A stretch of DNA of 64,000 nt from positions 17,048,951 to 17,112,950 of the forward strand of contig NC_134949.1 of NCBI RefSeq assembly GCF_965638725.1. Direction: 5' to 3'. The DNA is from Aptenodytes patagonicus (Eukaryota > Chordata > Aves > Sphenisciformes > Spheniscidae). A model generated the notes under the pieces. That model was not told the DNA's origin, made no database searches, and saw nothing but the letters and a program-made list of their open reading frames with translations. Shown one piece after another: positions 25,581 through 35,321 of the stretch; within the stretch, counting starts at the first letter, position 1, and each line of letters starts with the position of its first letter. The position numbers and the translations under genes are program-made.

Positions 25581-28500
25581 AATCCATGGCAGCTACTTTA
25601 CGAGCTGCTGTTGAAGGATTTCCACAATGCATTTGAAAATCAAGTTGATGGTATCTGTTGGATTTTGCTTGTCTGTTGACACTTGCTTGTCGATGCTTTC
25701 AAAGAAATCTTACAGATACGAGAGTCATGACTGCTGATGATAACTGTGATGAATATATCATATTTATTCACATATCCACACCACCAATCCCTTCCAATAG
25801 TTTCGTGACCCGACTGTGGAATGGGGGGAAAAAAATGAGTCCTTAGATAGTGATAGCTTAGAGTGTTTTTCATGTTTCTATATCTATTCTTATCCAAAAA
25901 GACTGCCTGCCTGCCACCAAAAAAACCCCTGGGAATCATGCAATTCATCTTCCAGCCACCAGGTAGAGGCAAAAGCCATTGCAAAATAGCTACCCAGGCG
26001 ATAATATAACAGTATTTCCAAAATACCGGTCTGATTGACATCAGATGAAAGCTTCTGACCAATTTGTCTTCATGGTTCTTAAAATAGGTCTGGCCAAATT
26101 CAAATATGAAATAAATATATAAATATTTTGAATCTTATTAGCTCTGTAGTCAATTAGTTAATTTGAAAGCAGTTGCAGACAATCGGCATGAAGCACAGTC
26201 TAATTATCCCTTCCTACCCAACGCATGAAAAATTAATCATGCTAGAGTTGCTCTGCCTTTTAAGACAATGATAAAAACAGTGGATTAAGTGTTAGCTCTC
26301 TCAAAAAGCATCCAGTGAAGCTCTTTAGAAGGAGGGTTTTTTTTCTTTTTTATAGGAAAACGTAATAATTTGTCTGTTAAGAGTTTTCTAAATCACAGAC
26401 TTTTCAAGTCTGGCCTTATGAAAAGAATCATTAAAAAAAGGGCCAAATCTTAGCACCAAAACTCAAAGGCATTAAGCACTAAATATGCACAACAGTATCT
26501 ATATTATATTCATGGTCCTTTCATGAGTTTTCAGGGGTTACTTACAAGGAAGAGAAACATAAACAAATGTAAGTTATTGGGCTACCGAGGACAAAATTTA
26601 CATGTATTATTTATTCTGATCTGACCTTTCAAAGACATAAATCTTTTCGTGACCTCATATATCAGCTGCACCTGTTATTATTTGCATTACAGCAGCTCAA
26701 TGAAGCCCCTCGTGGATCAGGACCCCATTACACCACAAACTACGCATGTATAAGCTGGGATGAGACTACTCATAATCCATGTCTGTCTTGGAGGAACAGG
26801 GTTGTAGATGTTCAGCTCTCCCTCGTAATTACAGCATACAGAACTGCTCACTCACCAGTCAAAAAACCCCAAAACAAACCACAAAAAAACCCCAAACCTT
26901 TGAACGTACTTTTGAGTGAAAGTGTTTGAAAACCTTGAAAGTCTATTAAAATTGCTGTTAAAGTATACCAATATTTCAATTTGGTGAAACTGATAGATAT
27001 TTTAAGATTTTTTCAGATGTCATAGGATTTTGAGCTTAGAAGTACTGTATGAAGAAGAGTGAAGTGATACGCTTGCTGGTTTCCTAAAATCTATCAGAGG
27101 AACAGAATTTGATACCTGCAAAATAATGCCTCTGATGATTAATTTTATATGACTATAACTGAATACAAATGACTAGAATTTTATTATAAATAAATAATAT
27201 AAGATTATACATTTTGGATAGTCTCAAGGGCCCTGGGCAGAGGGTGCTGGCAAGGGGGAGCAGTGGTATGCACCTCCCAGTGTCCCTTGGCACCGAGAAG
27301 GTGAATTTCCCTGCCTCCCCTTGCAGGACTGCTGGGATTCAGGAGGGGAGGACACCACTCAACCGGCTGCTGATGACGCGGGAGGTGTTGGATTTCTCCC
27401 CGCTGGCAGCGCTTTGTCGTAAAGATTTCATCTCACCTGAAGTATTTGCTGGTTTTACCATGTAAAAAACTCAAAAGACATCCAACTACATCAGGATGGG
27501 TTTTGGCTATAGGTGCTAGGAAACTTCTCTCAGCAACCCAGAATTCAAAGCCTGGACACTCTTTGGGTCACTCCTTTTCCCAGAATCAGTCCAGAAGGAA
27601 AAGTCATCAGTTGGCAAGCTTTTGCCTCAAACTGTCATCTCTCAGCCCCATAGAGCAGAGGGTGTAAATGCCAAGACCAGTCCCACATCTGGAGGGTGCT
27701 GTAGGACACCTGAGGGATGGGGACATGGGTCACGGAGATGTGGCTACACCAGCCAGGTGCTGCTGTGGGATGTCCCAGCGTGGCCACATGACAGCCCCTC
27801 TGCCATCCGAGCACAGCAGGCAGCACTGGGAGATGCATGGCTTGGCAGCACGCTGGTGGCACTCAGCAGGCTGACACTCCTGTCAAAAAGCAGCCTCTGG
27901 GTTTCTTTTCACTCCATCCTCCTGCCGCCATAGATCCCTGAAAGCCTGGGGTCTGGCACTTACTGAGGTCTGGTCACCTCTCTGCAGTGCAGTGTGGTGT
28001 TTTGGTCCGAAACCCCAGGACTGGGCCTTTAAATGCATTTTATTCCATTTGCTGGTAATCACTCTGAAACCTGACTGTGCCTTGCAGGGTAAGACCAGCC
28101 CGCCGGGTCAGCCCTTCCAGTCTCCTCACTGTGATGTGTTTACAACAGTAATTTAATGTGTTGAACCTGTTTTTTCATCATCTGAGAGCTACACAAGAGA
28201 GTGGAAACTTCTTTTTTTGATTACTTAAAAGGAATAAACCAGAGAAGGGCCCTGTGAGCCAGCAGCAAGCCAGCGATGCCAGGCAGAGCAGGAGGACCAA
28301 GGGAAGGGGTCGAGTGTCAGCCAGCGCAAGAGGTAGAGCTGGCAGCACCTTGGTCTGCCCAACCTGGCTCTGAAGAGCATGCTTCTTTAATTTTAGCTTT
28401 TGTTGAATATTTAGTAATGTAAAAATAATATCCGGCATCTAATAACATCCCCAGGATAAGGATGCTGCTTCAGATGTAGCATAGTGGTGCAGGCCAAGAC

Positions 28501-28646
28501 TTTGGTGAAGATCAGCACCTAGGGCCCCAGGTCCTGGAGTGATGTGATTGTATCCATTTTTGAGCTATCTTCTGTACAAGTTTCATTACATTTCAGAGGA
28601 AGCCCCTTCCTTCTCAAAATGGAAGAGGGATCATCAGCGCCTGCTT
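25581..28646. other. Intergenic DNA, no gene seen
   Basis: AT-rich sequence, with a more GC-rich portion at about 27220-28000. A 140-codon minus-strand frame (25640-26062) and several shorter frames show no domain, repeat or signal peptide that would support a gene. A/T homopolymer stretches are frequent around 26330-27200. Confidence 0.55.
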
Positions 28647-28899
28647 CTCCTGACATGAGCGGGAAGCTCTGTTTTTCCAAGGAGATAGTTATAAGACCCT
28701 TTGGCTGATAATGTCAGAGATGAGATGATGTGATTTACCACTAACAGCTGAAATTTGATCAGTCTGAAAAGTGGATTCAGTAGCAGGATGATCCAGCACT
28801 TTTAGGCTTTGATCAAAGCAGAGAGAGGCTTAATCTGTCTTCCCAGATGAAGGAGTGGGGTGCACACATGATGATGATGATGAGGACAAGGAGGAGAAG
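28647..28899 (+). repeat. 253-bp direct repeat, copy 1
   Basis: This segment recurs at 30685-30937 with only a handful of substitutions and no length change (constant offset 2038). It begins CTCCTGACATGAGCGGGAAG, includes a short ATG-trinucleotide run near its end and stops sharply at GGAGGAGAAG. It does not look like CR1 or the LTR family. Together with copy 2 it brackets the first CR1 copy. It may be an uncharacterised repeat or one end of a local duplication. Confidence 0.95.
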
Positions 28900-29249
28900 A
28901 GCTGCTGGGGAGTAGGAGCCATTTTTGGGAGAGCCTGGGAGGCAGGAGAGAGCGCACAAGGTCCTTGACAGGTGAGGAGCAAGGTGAAGCAGTGGGAGCC
29001 TGCGAGGTTGGTCCTGGCTCCCCGGGGAATTTCAGCAATGAAGTTTGTAAGGGATGGAGGGCCTGGAGGAAGGGCGGTAGAAGAATGACAGCGATGTACA
29101 GGAAAGGCAGCCTGGAGGAAAGACCAGAAGGATTTTTTTTTCTCAGTTTTTTTGGACTGACAAGATGAACTGAGCCTCAGGAAAAGACCTGATCAGCCTG
29201 AGGACTTGCTGTCTGAAGTGGACACATCCCAAAATGGGAGCTGTGACAC

Positions 29250-30195
29250 AAAGTGTCCATTGGTGAATGGAGTTACATCCAGTTGGCGGCCGGTCACGAG
29301 CGGTGTTCCCCAGGGCTCAGTACTGGGGCCGGTCTTGTTTAATATCTTTATTGATGATCTGGATGAGGGGATTGAGTGCACCCTCAGTAAGTTTGCAGAC
29401 GACACCAAGTTGGGCGGGAGTGTTGATCTGCTCAAGGGTAGGAAGGCTCTGCAGAGGGACCTGGACAGGCTGGATGGATGGGCCCAGGCCAACTGTATGA
29501 GGTTCAACAAGGCCAAGTGCCGGGTCCTGCACTTGGGCCACAACAACCCCATGCAGTGCTACAGGCTTGGGGAAGAGTGGCTGGAAAGCTGCCCAGCAGA
29601 GAAGGACCTGGGGGTGTTGGTCGACAGCCGGCTGAACATGAGCCGGCAGTGTGCCCAGGCGGCCAAGAAGGCCAATGGCATCCTGGCCTGTATCAGAAAT
29701 AGTGTGGCCAGCAGGACTAGGGAAGTGATCGTGCCCCTGTACTCGGCACTGGTGAGGCCGCACCTCGAATACTGTGTTCAGTTTTGGGCCCCTCACTACA
29801 AGAAGGACGTTGAGGTGCTGGAGCGTGTCCAGAGAAGGGCAACGAGGCTGGTGAGGGGTCTGGAGAACAAGTCTTATGAGGAGCGGCTGAGGGAACTGGG
29901 ACTGTTCAGCCTGGAGAAAAGGAGGCTGAGGGGAGACCTCATCGCTCTCTACAACTCCCTGAAAGGAGGTTGTAGCGAGGTGGGTGTTGGTCTCTTCTCC
30001 CAAGTAACAAGCGATAGGACGAGAGGAAATGGCCTCAAGTTGTGCCAGGGGAGGTTTAGATTGGATGTAAGGAAAAATTTCTTTACTGAAAGAGTGGTGA
30101 AACATTGGAACAGGCTGCCCAGGGAAGTGGTTGAGTCCCCATCCCTGGAGGTATTTAAAAGACGTGTAGATGAGGCGCTTAGGGACATGGTTTAG
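29250..30195 (+). pseudogene. CR1 reverse-transcriptase C-terminal fragment, frame intact
   Basis: This encodes the C-terminal half of CR1 ORF2 (palm domain onward), which copies CR1 RNA at the target site by target-primed reverse transcription. Visible landmarks in order are the [16 protein letters not shown] stretch, the catalytic FADD motif, a conserved [17 protein letters not shown] segment and the terminal [11 protein letters not shown] block. The frame is open to a TAG at the expected end. The endonuclease and N-terminal RT motifs are absent, so no functional protein is expected. Its own promoter would also be absent, since 5' truncation removes it. Confidence 0.9.
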
Positions 30196-30278
30196 TGGGC
30201 ATGGTGGTGTTGGGTTGATGGTTGGACTCGATGATCTTAGAGGTCTTTTCCAACCTCAATGATTCTATGATTCTATGA
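29250..30278 (+). mobile_element. CR1 LINE, 5'-truncated, young copy 1
   Basis: The 3' kilobase of a CR1 non-LTR retrotransposon. It keeps one uninterrupted reverse-transcriptase frame, with the [13 protein letters not shown] motif, the FADD catalytic box and the CR1 C-terminal stretch ending in ALRDMV, then the short 3' untranslated region and the tail GATTCTATGATTCTATGA. The upstream part of the ORF2 protein, including the endonuclease, is missing, so the copy is dead on arrival. The intact frame and close match to the copy at 31376-32438 indicate recent insertion. Bases 29206-29250 add an open but non-CR1 extension to the frame. Confidence 0.95.
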
Positions 30279-30480
30279 AAGTGCCAGCTGTGGTACCCTG
30301 TGTGTGGGGAGGTCCAGCATGGGCCTGGGGCCAGGCTGGGTAAGTCCCAGCTATGCAGCTTCATGTAAAACCCCTATTTTTAAGCCCCTGATTGTAACAG
30401 CAAGGGGTGAGGGTCCTGTACTGGCAGCTGCCGGGTCAGCGGCGTGGAGATGCAGGTGACAACTGCCTTCATTCCCTTAG

Positions 30481-30610
30481 AATCACAGAATGGTTTAGGT
30501 TGGAAGGGACCTTCAAAGATTGTCTAGTTCAACTCCCCTGCCACAGACAGGAACATCTATCACTACATCAGGTTGCTCAAAGCACTGTCCAACCTGAACT
30601 TGAACACTTC
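30481..30610 (-). mobile_element. CR1 3'-end fragment in reverse orientation
   Basis: The plus strand starts 'aatcacagaatggtttaggt', followed by 'tggaagggacctt' and later 'ggttgctcaaagc'. This is the reverse complement of a CR1 3' terminus, so the element is on the minus strand. It is about 130 bases long and lacks coding sequence. It abuts a plus-strand CR1 fragment without spacer. Confidence 0.9.
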
Positions 30611-30676
30611 AATGAAGTGATTGTCCCCCTGTACTTGGCACTGGTGAGGCAGCACCTCGAATACTGTGTTCAGTAT
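30611..30676 (+). mobile_element. Short CR1 reverse-transcriptase fragment, forward orientation
   Basis: About 60 bases match the 29724-29784 part of the CR1 copy just upstream, encoding a stretch like LALVRQHLEYCVQ. It joins directly to the minus-strand CR1 tail on its left and to direct-repeat copy 2 on its right. The junctions suggest template switching or a rearrangement rather than a simple insertion. Confidence 0.85.
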
Positions 30677-30684
30677 TCTGAACA

Positions 30685-30937
30685 CTCCTGACATGAGCGG
30701 GAAGCTCTGTTTTTCCAAGGAGATAGTTATAAGACCCTTTGGCTGATAGTGTCAGAGATGAGATGATGTGATTTACCACTAACAGCTGAAATTTGATCAG
30801 TCTGAAAAGTGGATTCAGTAGCAGGATGATCCAGCACTTTTAGGCTTTGATCAAAGCAGAGAGAGGCTTAATCTGTCTTCCCAGATGAAGGAGTGGGGTG
30901 AACACATGATGATGATGAGGAGGACAAGGAGGAGAAG
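30685..30937 (+). repeat. 253-bp direct repeat, copy 2
   Basis: Second copy of the segment at 28647-28899, same orientation. Sequence beyond both ends differs from copy 1, so the duplicated unit is defined exactly on both sides. The offset of 2038 bases is constant from end to end. Differences are a few substitutions, including the pattern of the ATG-trinucleotide run. Confidence 0.95.
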
Positions 30938-31375
30938 TGCCCTTGCTCTGCACAGATGAGCTTTCTGTGCCCAGAGGGCACGTGGGTCACAACAAAGCAT
31001 CCTGCTTCAAAAAAGGGGCTGACGTCCATCTGCTCACTGCTGGTAAGCTTTTTTCATGTGTAGCTACATCAGAATTCTTCCCATAGATGCCCAAATGAGC
31101 CAGATAGATGGACCAGGTAGTCATTATGCAGCAGTCAAGTATGGCTTTGCCTTCACCTTGTGGAGTGTTTCACAACTGACAGCAGCTACAGCCCACTCCC
31201 TTCCTTTCTGTCTGACTTTGGAAGAACTGCAGTGATGCCTCTGAGCTCCACAACATCTAGAAGTCCTTCAGTGACCAGAAACAACACATTACTTCCCTGC
31301 TTCACCTGAACCATTTGCTAGAGGTGGACCTTCTAAAAGGCAAGTGAAGGTAAGAAGGCAAGAAAGGTTACTTCA

Positions 31376-32246
31376 CTGGGTAAAAAATGGGCTGGATGGC
31401 TGGGCCCAAAGAGTTGTGGTGAATGGATTTAAATCCAATTGGCGGCTGGTCACAAGTGGTGTTCCCCAGGGCTCAGTATTGGGGCCAGTTCTGTTTAATG
31501 TCTTTATCGATGATCTGGACAAGGGGATCGAGTCCACCCTCAGTAAGTTTGCAGACAACACCAAGTTGGGCGGGAGTGTTGATCTGCTCGAGGGTAGGAA
31601 GGCTCTGCAGAGGGACCTGGACAGGCTGGATCGATGGGCCGAAGCCAACTGTATGAGGTTCAACAAGGCCAAGTGCCGGGTCCTGCACTTCGGCCACAAC
31701 AACCCCATGCAGCGCTACAGGCTTGGGGAAGAGTGGCTGGAAAGCTGCCTGTTGGAAAAGGACCTGGGGGTGCTGGTTGACAGCCAGCTGAACATGAGCC
31801 GGCAGTGTGCCCAGGTGGCCAAGAAGGCCAATGGCATCCTGGCCTGTATCAGAAATAGTGTGGCCAGCAGGAGTAGGGAAGTGATTGTGCCCCTGTACTC
31901 GGCCCTGGTGAGGCCGCACCTCGAATACTGTGTTCAGTTTTGGGCCCCTCACTACAAGAAGGACGTTGAGGTGCTGGAGCGTGTCCAGAGAAGGGCAACG
32001 AGGCTGGTGCAGGGTCTGGAGAACAAGTCTTATGAGGAGCGGCTGAGGGAACTGGGACTGTTCAGCCTGGAGAAAAGGAGGCTGAGGGGAGACCTCATCG
32101 CTCTCTACAACTCCCTGAAAGGAGGTTGTAGCGAGGTGGGTGTCGGTCTCTTCTCCCAAGTAACAAGCGATAGGACGAGAGGAAATGGCCTCAAGTTGCA
32201 CCAGGGGAGGTTTAGATTGGACATGAGGAAACATTTCTTCACTTGA
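31376..32246 (+). pseudogene. CR1 reverse-transcriptase fragment with catalytic substitution and frameshift
   Basis: Same product as in copy 1, but the catalytic box reads FADN instead of FADD. One of the two metal-binding aspartates expected in LINE reverse transcriptases is therefore lost. A frameshift near 32240 removes the [11 protein letters not shown] block from the frame. The copy is also truncated at its 5' end, so it is non-functional on three grounds. Confidence 0.9.
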
Positions 32247-32438
32247 AAGGGTTGTCAAGCATTGGCACAGGCTGCCTAGGGAAGTGGTTGAATCACCATC
32301 CCTGGAGGTATTTAAAAGATGTATAGATGTGGCACTTAGGGACACGATTTAGTGGTGGACTTGGCAGTGTCAGGTTTACAGTTGAACTTGATGATCTTAA
32401 ATGTCTTTTCCAATCTAGATGATTCTATGATTCTATGA
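31376..32438 (+). mobile_element. CR1 LINE, 5'-truncated, young copy 2
   Basis: A second CR1 of the same subfamily as 29250-30278, slightly longer at its 5' end ([12 protein letters not shown] is present). It ends with the same octamer tail (GATTCTATGATTCTATGA). The reverse-transcriptase frame stays open to about 32246 and is then broken by a small indel that creates TGA ('cacttgaaagg'). The remainder of the C-terminal block and the 3' end follow out of frame. The two copies are close to identical over about a kilobase. Confidence 0.95.
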
Positions 32439-34776
32439 TCAGGAAGGTCAGTGATGTCTTAGGTGTGCCCAAGTTCCTTACTGGTACTTATAAATAAAGT
32501 GCATCCTCTCACATTACAAGCCTGCGATGCCTGGTCCAAAAATCAGTGTGGATTTTATTTCTGTGCCCGCTTTGCTCTAAGAGCAGGTGGTGTTGAAGCT
32601 GTCAGAGTGATGGAGGAGGAAAGCTGGAGGAAGCCGGGCTGTCCTCCCTTGTTACACATAATTAAAGAGAACAAATATTTGTCATTAGCTTGTGACTCTT
32701 CCAACCTGCATACAGGGAAGATTCATACTACTCAAAGAACTGTGTAATTAAGTGCTACTAATCCCCCAAACTCCCACTGTAGTAGGATCATGTTAGTTGT
32801 AGGAAGAGATGCAGTATGTCAGATTCTGTTCCCACAAGTACCTTATGAAATAAGTTGCAAAGTATGGGATACAACTTCCAAGAAGAATCAAAGGAACCCA
32901 AATCTCCAGGATCTAAACACAGAAGAAGGAACACAGCCTGCTCTGCTACCTGAGGAAAGCACCGTGCTCTCCTAGCTAAGGGAAGCCAAACTCAAATGGA
33001 GCCATCTTCTGCCCCTGCCACACTGGTGCAATTGGAATAAGCCCTTTAGCATCACGAGAAGCAATGCAGGCTTCAAATAGCTGTCCCTAATCCTCCCACT
33101 GCCTCTGTGCAAGTGTACAGGTTTGTCTGCCTCAGGGCATCTCCAAGACCGGTAGAGAAGTGAACCTGCGCTCCCACCTTCAAAATGATGACGCTGGGTG
33201 AAGCTAACACCCACCTCGCAACGGAATCAAAACTCTGCTGCAGAATATGCCCATGGGAGTACGCCCACATTAGCACCATGGGTTTGACCGGTGCTGTTCG
33301 GCAGAAGAAACACTGGGGCGGGAGCGGGGATGGCTGAATACAATGTTCGGTCAGTCTGTGATGATATTTAACCACCCTCCATAAGCTTCAGGGATCTGTG
33401 CTTTCCTTATCCCTTTTCTTATGGGAGGCAGTGTGAGAGGAACAGTAATTTTCCTGTTTTATTTCTAACCAGAAGATGAAAGGGTGTGCGTAGGCCACTC
33501 CGTGACCACTGGCACTAGGCATGAACTGAGTTCCTGAGAAGCCGTTGGCTGAACTTGCCCAGCTTCATGCCGCTCCTGCCATGGCTCAGTGCAAGAGAAG
33601 CACAGCCAAGTGGCTTAGGGGTTTCCTTTTGGTGTCAACCCTACGCCGTAAGCAGGTAAAGCTGAAGCTCCTGAAGTCCAAGGCTGTTCTCAAGCTCCTG
33701 CCGAACTCCAAACAGACAACCTCTTCCAGGACAGATTTGGGAAGGGCAGAAAACTTCTGGCAGCGGCTGCAGGCAGGACAGAGATGCATGACTGATGCCA
33801 GGTGTCTGCGAAAGCTGCCTGCAAAACTTGCACACTCTATTTCTTCTTTTTTTTCCCCACAGGTGGATTTGTCTTGCTCTCTGTGGGATTCAGAAACAAG
33901 CGCTGAGTTTTTCCTTTCAGTGGAAAGGCTTCTTGTGGGGAAGGCAAGGCAGCTCTGCCGGTTGAGTGGGTGACTAAGAGCAGAGCCATGGGCATAATCT
34001 TCTCAAGGGGGTCTCCACTGCCCAAGAGGGCATGACCTGAGGCCCTGATGTGCTGCTTTCAGATAAAGCCTGCTGGAAGGTGGCTCAGGCAGAGTTTCTG
34101 CCTTAAAATACACAAAGATGACAAAGGGAAGCCCAGAAGGGCTGCAGCTCTGGAAGGGCTTTTGGCTGAGGTATATCCCTGGTTCTGGTGAGCATCACAC
34201 CTGCGGAGAAGACATGTCTGTGCCAGTGTCTAGCATGCTGAGCTGGACCAGACGTGGTTCAGCATCTCTCAGCACAGCAGCTTGCCATGGTGAACAGTTA
34301 ATAGCCTACATACGACTGCTGGTGGGAGGGTCAGGGATGTGACATCCTGGGGGAGGCACAGCCACCAGGCACTGCTGGATGGGCCCTCTGTGGGTCTGTG
34401 TTCCCTCTGCCGCGACCTACCTACTACAAACTTGCCTAATTTCAGATATTGATCTTCAAGGAAGGTTTTCAGACTCCCTCCATTGTAAAATGAGAGAAAT
34501 GTGCACTCCTGGGGTGTAGGTCACTTTATCCTAGCGCAGGTCAGCTGGCTCGCAGCACGGAAATTGCTCTTCGTTCCAGTGATGAGAGATACCAGCACCT
34601 ACACTAGTCATCCAGGCAGAGCGGAGTAAAGCAAAGTGATGTTACTTCATCAGTGCTGGGTTTTTGCAGCTGCCAGTGTGTGGGGGGACTGCAACTCCCC
34701 TTTCAACTGCACTGTAAGTGCTCAGCCTCCTCCATTGTGGCAGCATGATGAGCAATCCTTTGAGGCCTTTTCACCT
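32439..34776. other. Intergenic DNA, no gene seen
   Basis: No repeat or gene was identified with confidence. A 142-codon plus-strand frame at 33545-33973 starts with several possible ATGs but has no known domain, and its codon use looks random. Recorded as probable non-coding. Confidence 0.5.
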
Positions 34777-35321
34777 TGTCCTGGTTTCGGCTGGGATAGA
34801 GTTAATTTTCTTCCTAGTAGCTGGTACAGTGCTGTGTTTTGGATTTAGTATGAGAATAATGTTGCCAACACACTGATGTTTTAGTTGTTGCTGAGCAGTG
34901 CTTACACTAGTCAAGGACTTTTCAGCTTCCCGTGCTCTACCGACTGAGAAGGCTGGAGGGTGCACAAGAAGCTGGGAGGGGGCACAGCCAGGACAGCTGA
35001 CCCAAACATGTGCCGTCATGCTCAGTACATAAACTGGGGAAAGCTGGCCGGGGGGGCTGCTGCTTGGGGACTGGCTGGGCATTGGTCGGCGGGTGGTGAG
35101 CAATTGCATCATGCATCACTTGCTTTGTATATTATTTTATTATTATTGTTATTATTATTACTATTTTATTTTATTTCAATTATTAAACTGTTCTTATCTC
35201 AACCCACGCGTTTTCTCACTTTTACTCTTCCGATTCTCTCCCCCATCCCACCAGGGTGTGGGGGGGGAGTGAGCAAGCAGCTGTGTGGTGCTCAGTTGCC
35301 GACTGAGGTTAAACCATGACA
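34777..35321 (+). mobile_element. Solo LTR of an ERVL-type endogenous retrovirus, 5-bp target duplication CACCT
   Basis: A complete 545-bp LTR runs from TGTCCTGGTTTCGGC to GGTTAAACCATGACA, with TG...CA ends. The flanking 5 bases are CACCT at 34772-34776 and CACCT at 35322-35326, an exact target-site duplication. Internally there is a TATA-like 'acataaac' at about 35030, an AT-trinucleotide-rich stretch at 35128-35180 and an ATTAAA polyadenylation-like signal at about 35183. No internal viral genes adjoin it, so recombination between two LTRs has removed the provirus. The 5-bp duplication fits the ERVL/class III group in birds. The open frame within it (34960-35319) is chance. Confidence 0.93.

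Noticed and set aside
25640..26062. 140-codon minus-strand frame with some hydrophobic stretches
   Set aside because: Hydrophobicity reflects AT-rich codons, and no family was recognised.
29317..32345. Long minus-strand frames (262 and 290 codons) in the CR1 copies
   Set aside because: Antisense shadows of the CR1 reverse-transcriptase frames, duplicated because the two CR1 copies are near-identical.
33545..33973. 142-codon plus-strand frame
   Set aside because: No domain, no splice or promoter support, and random-looking composition.
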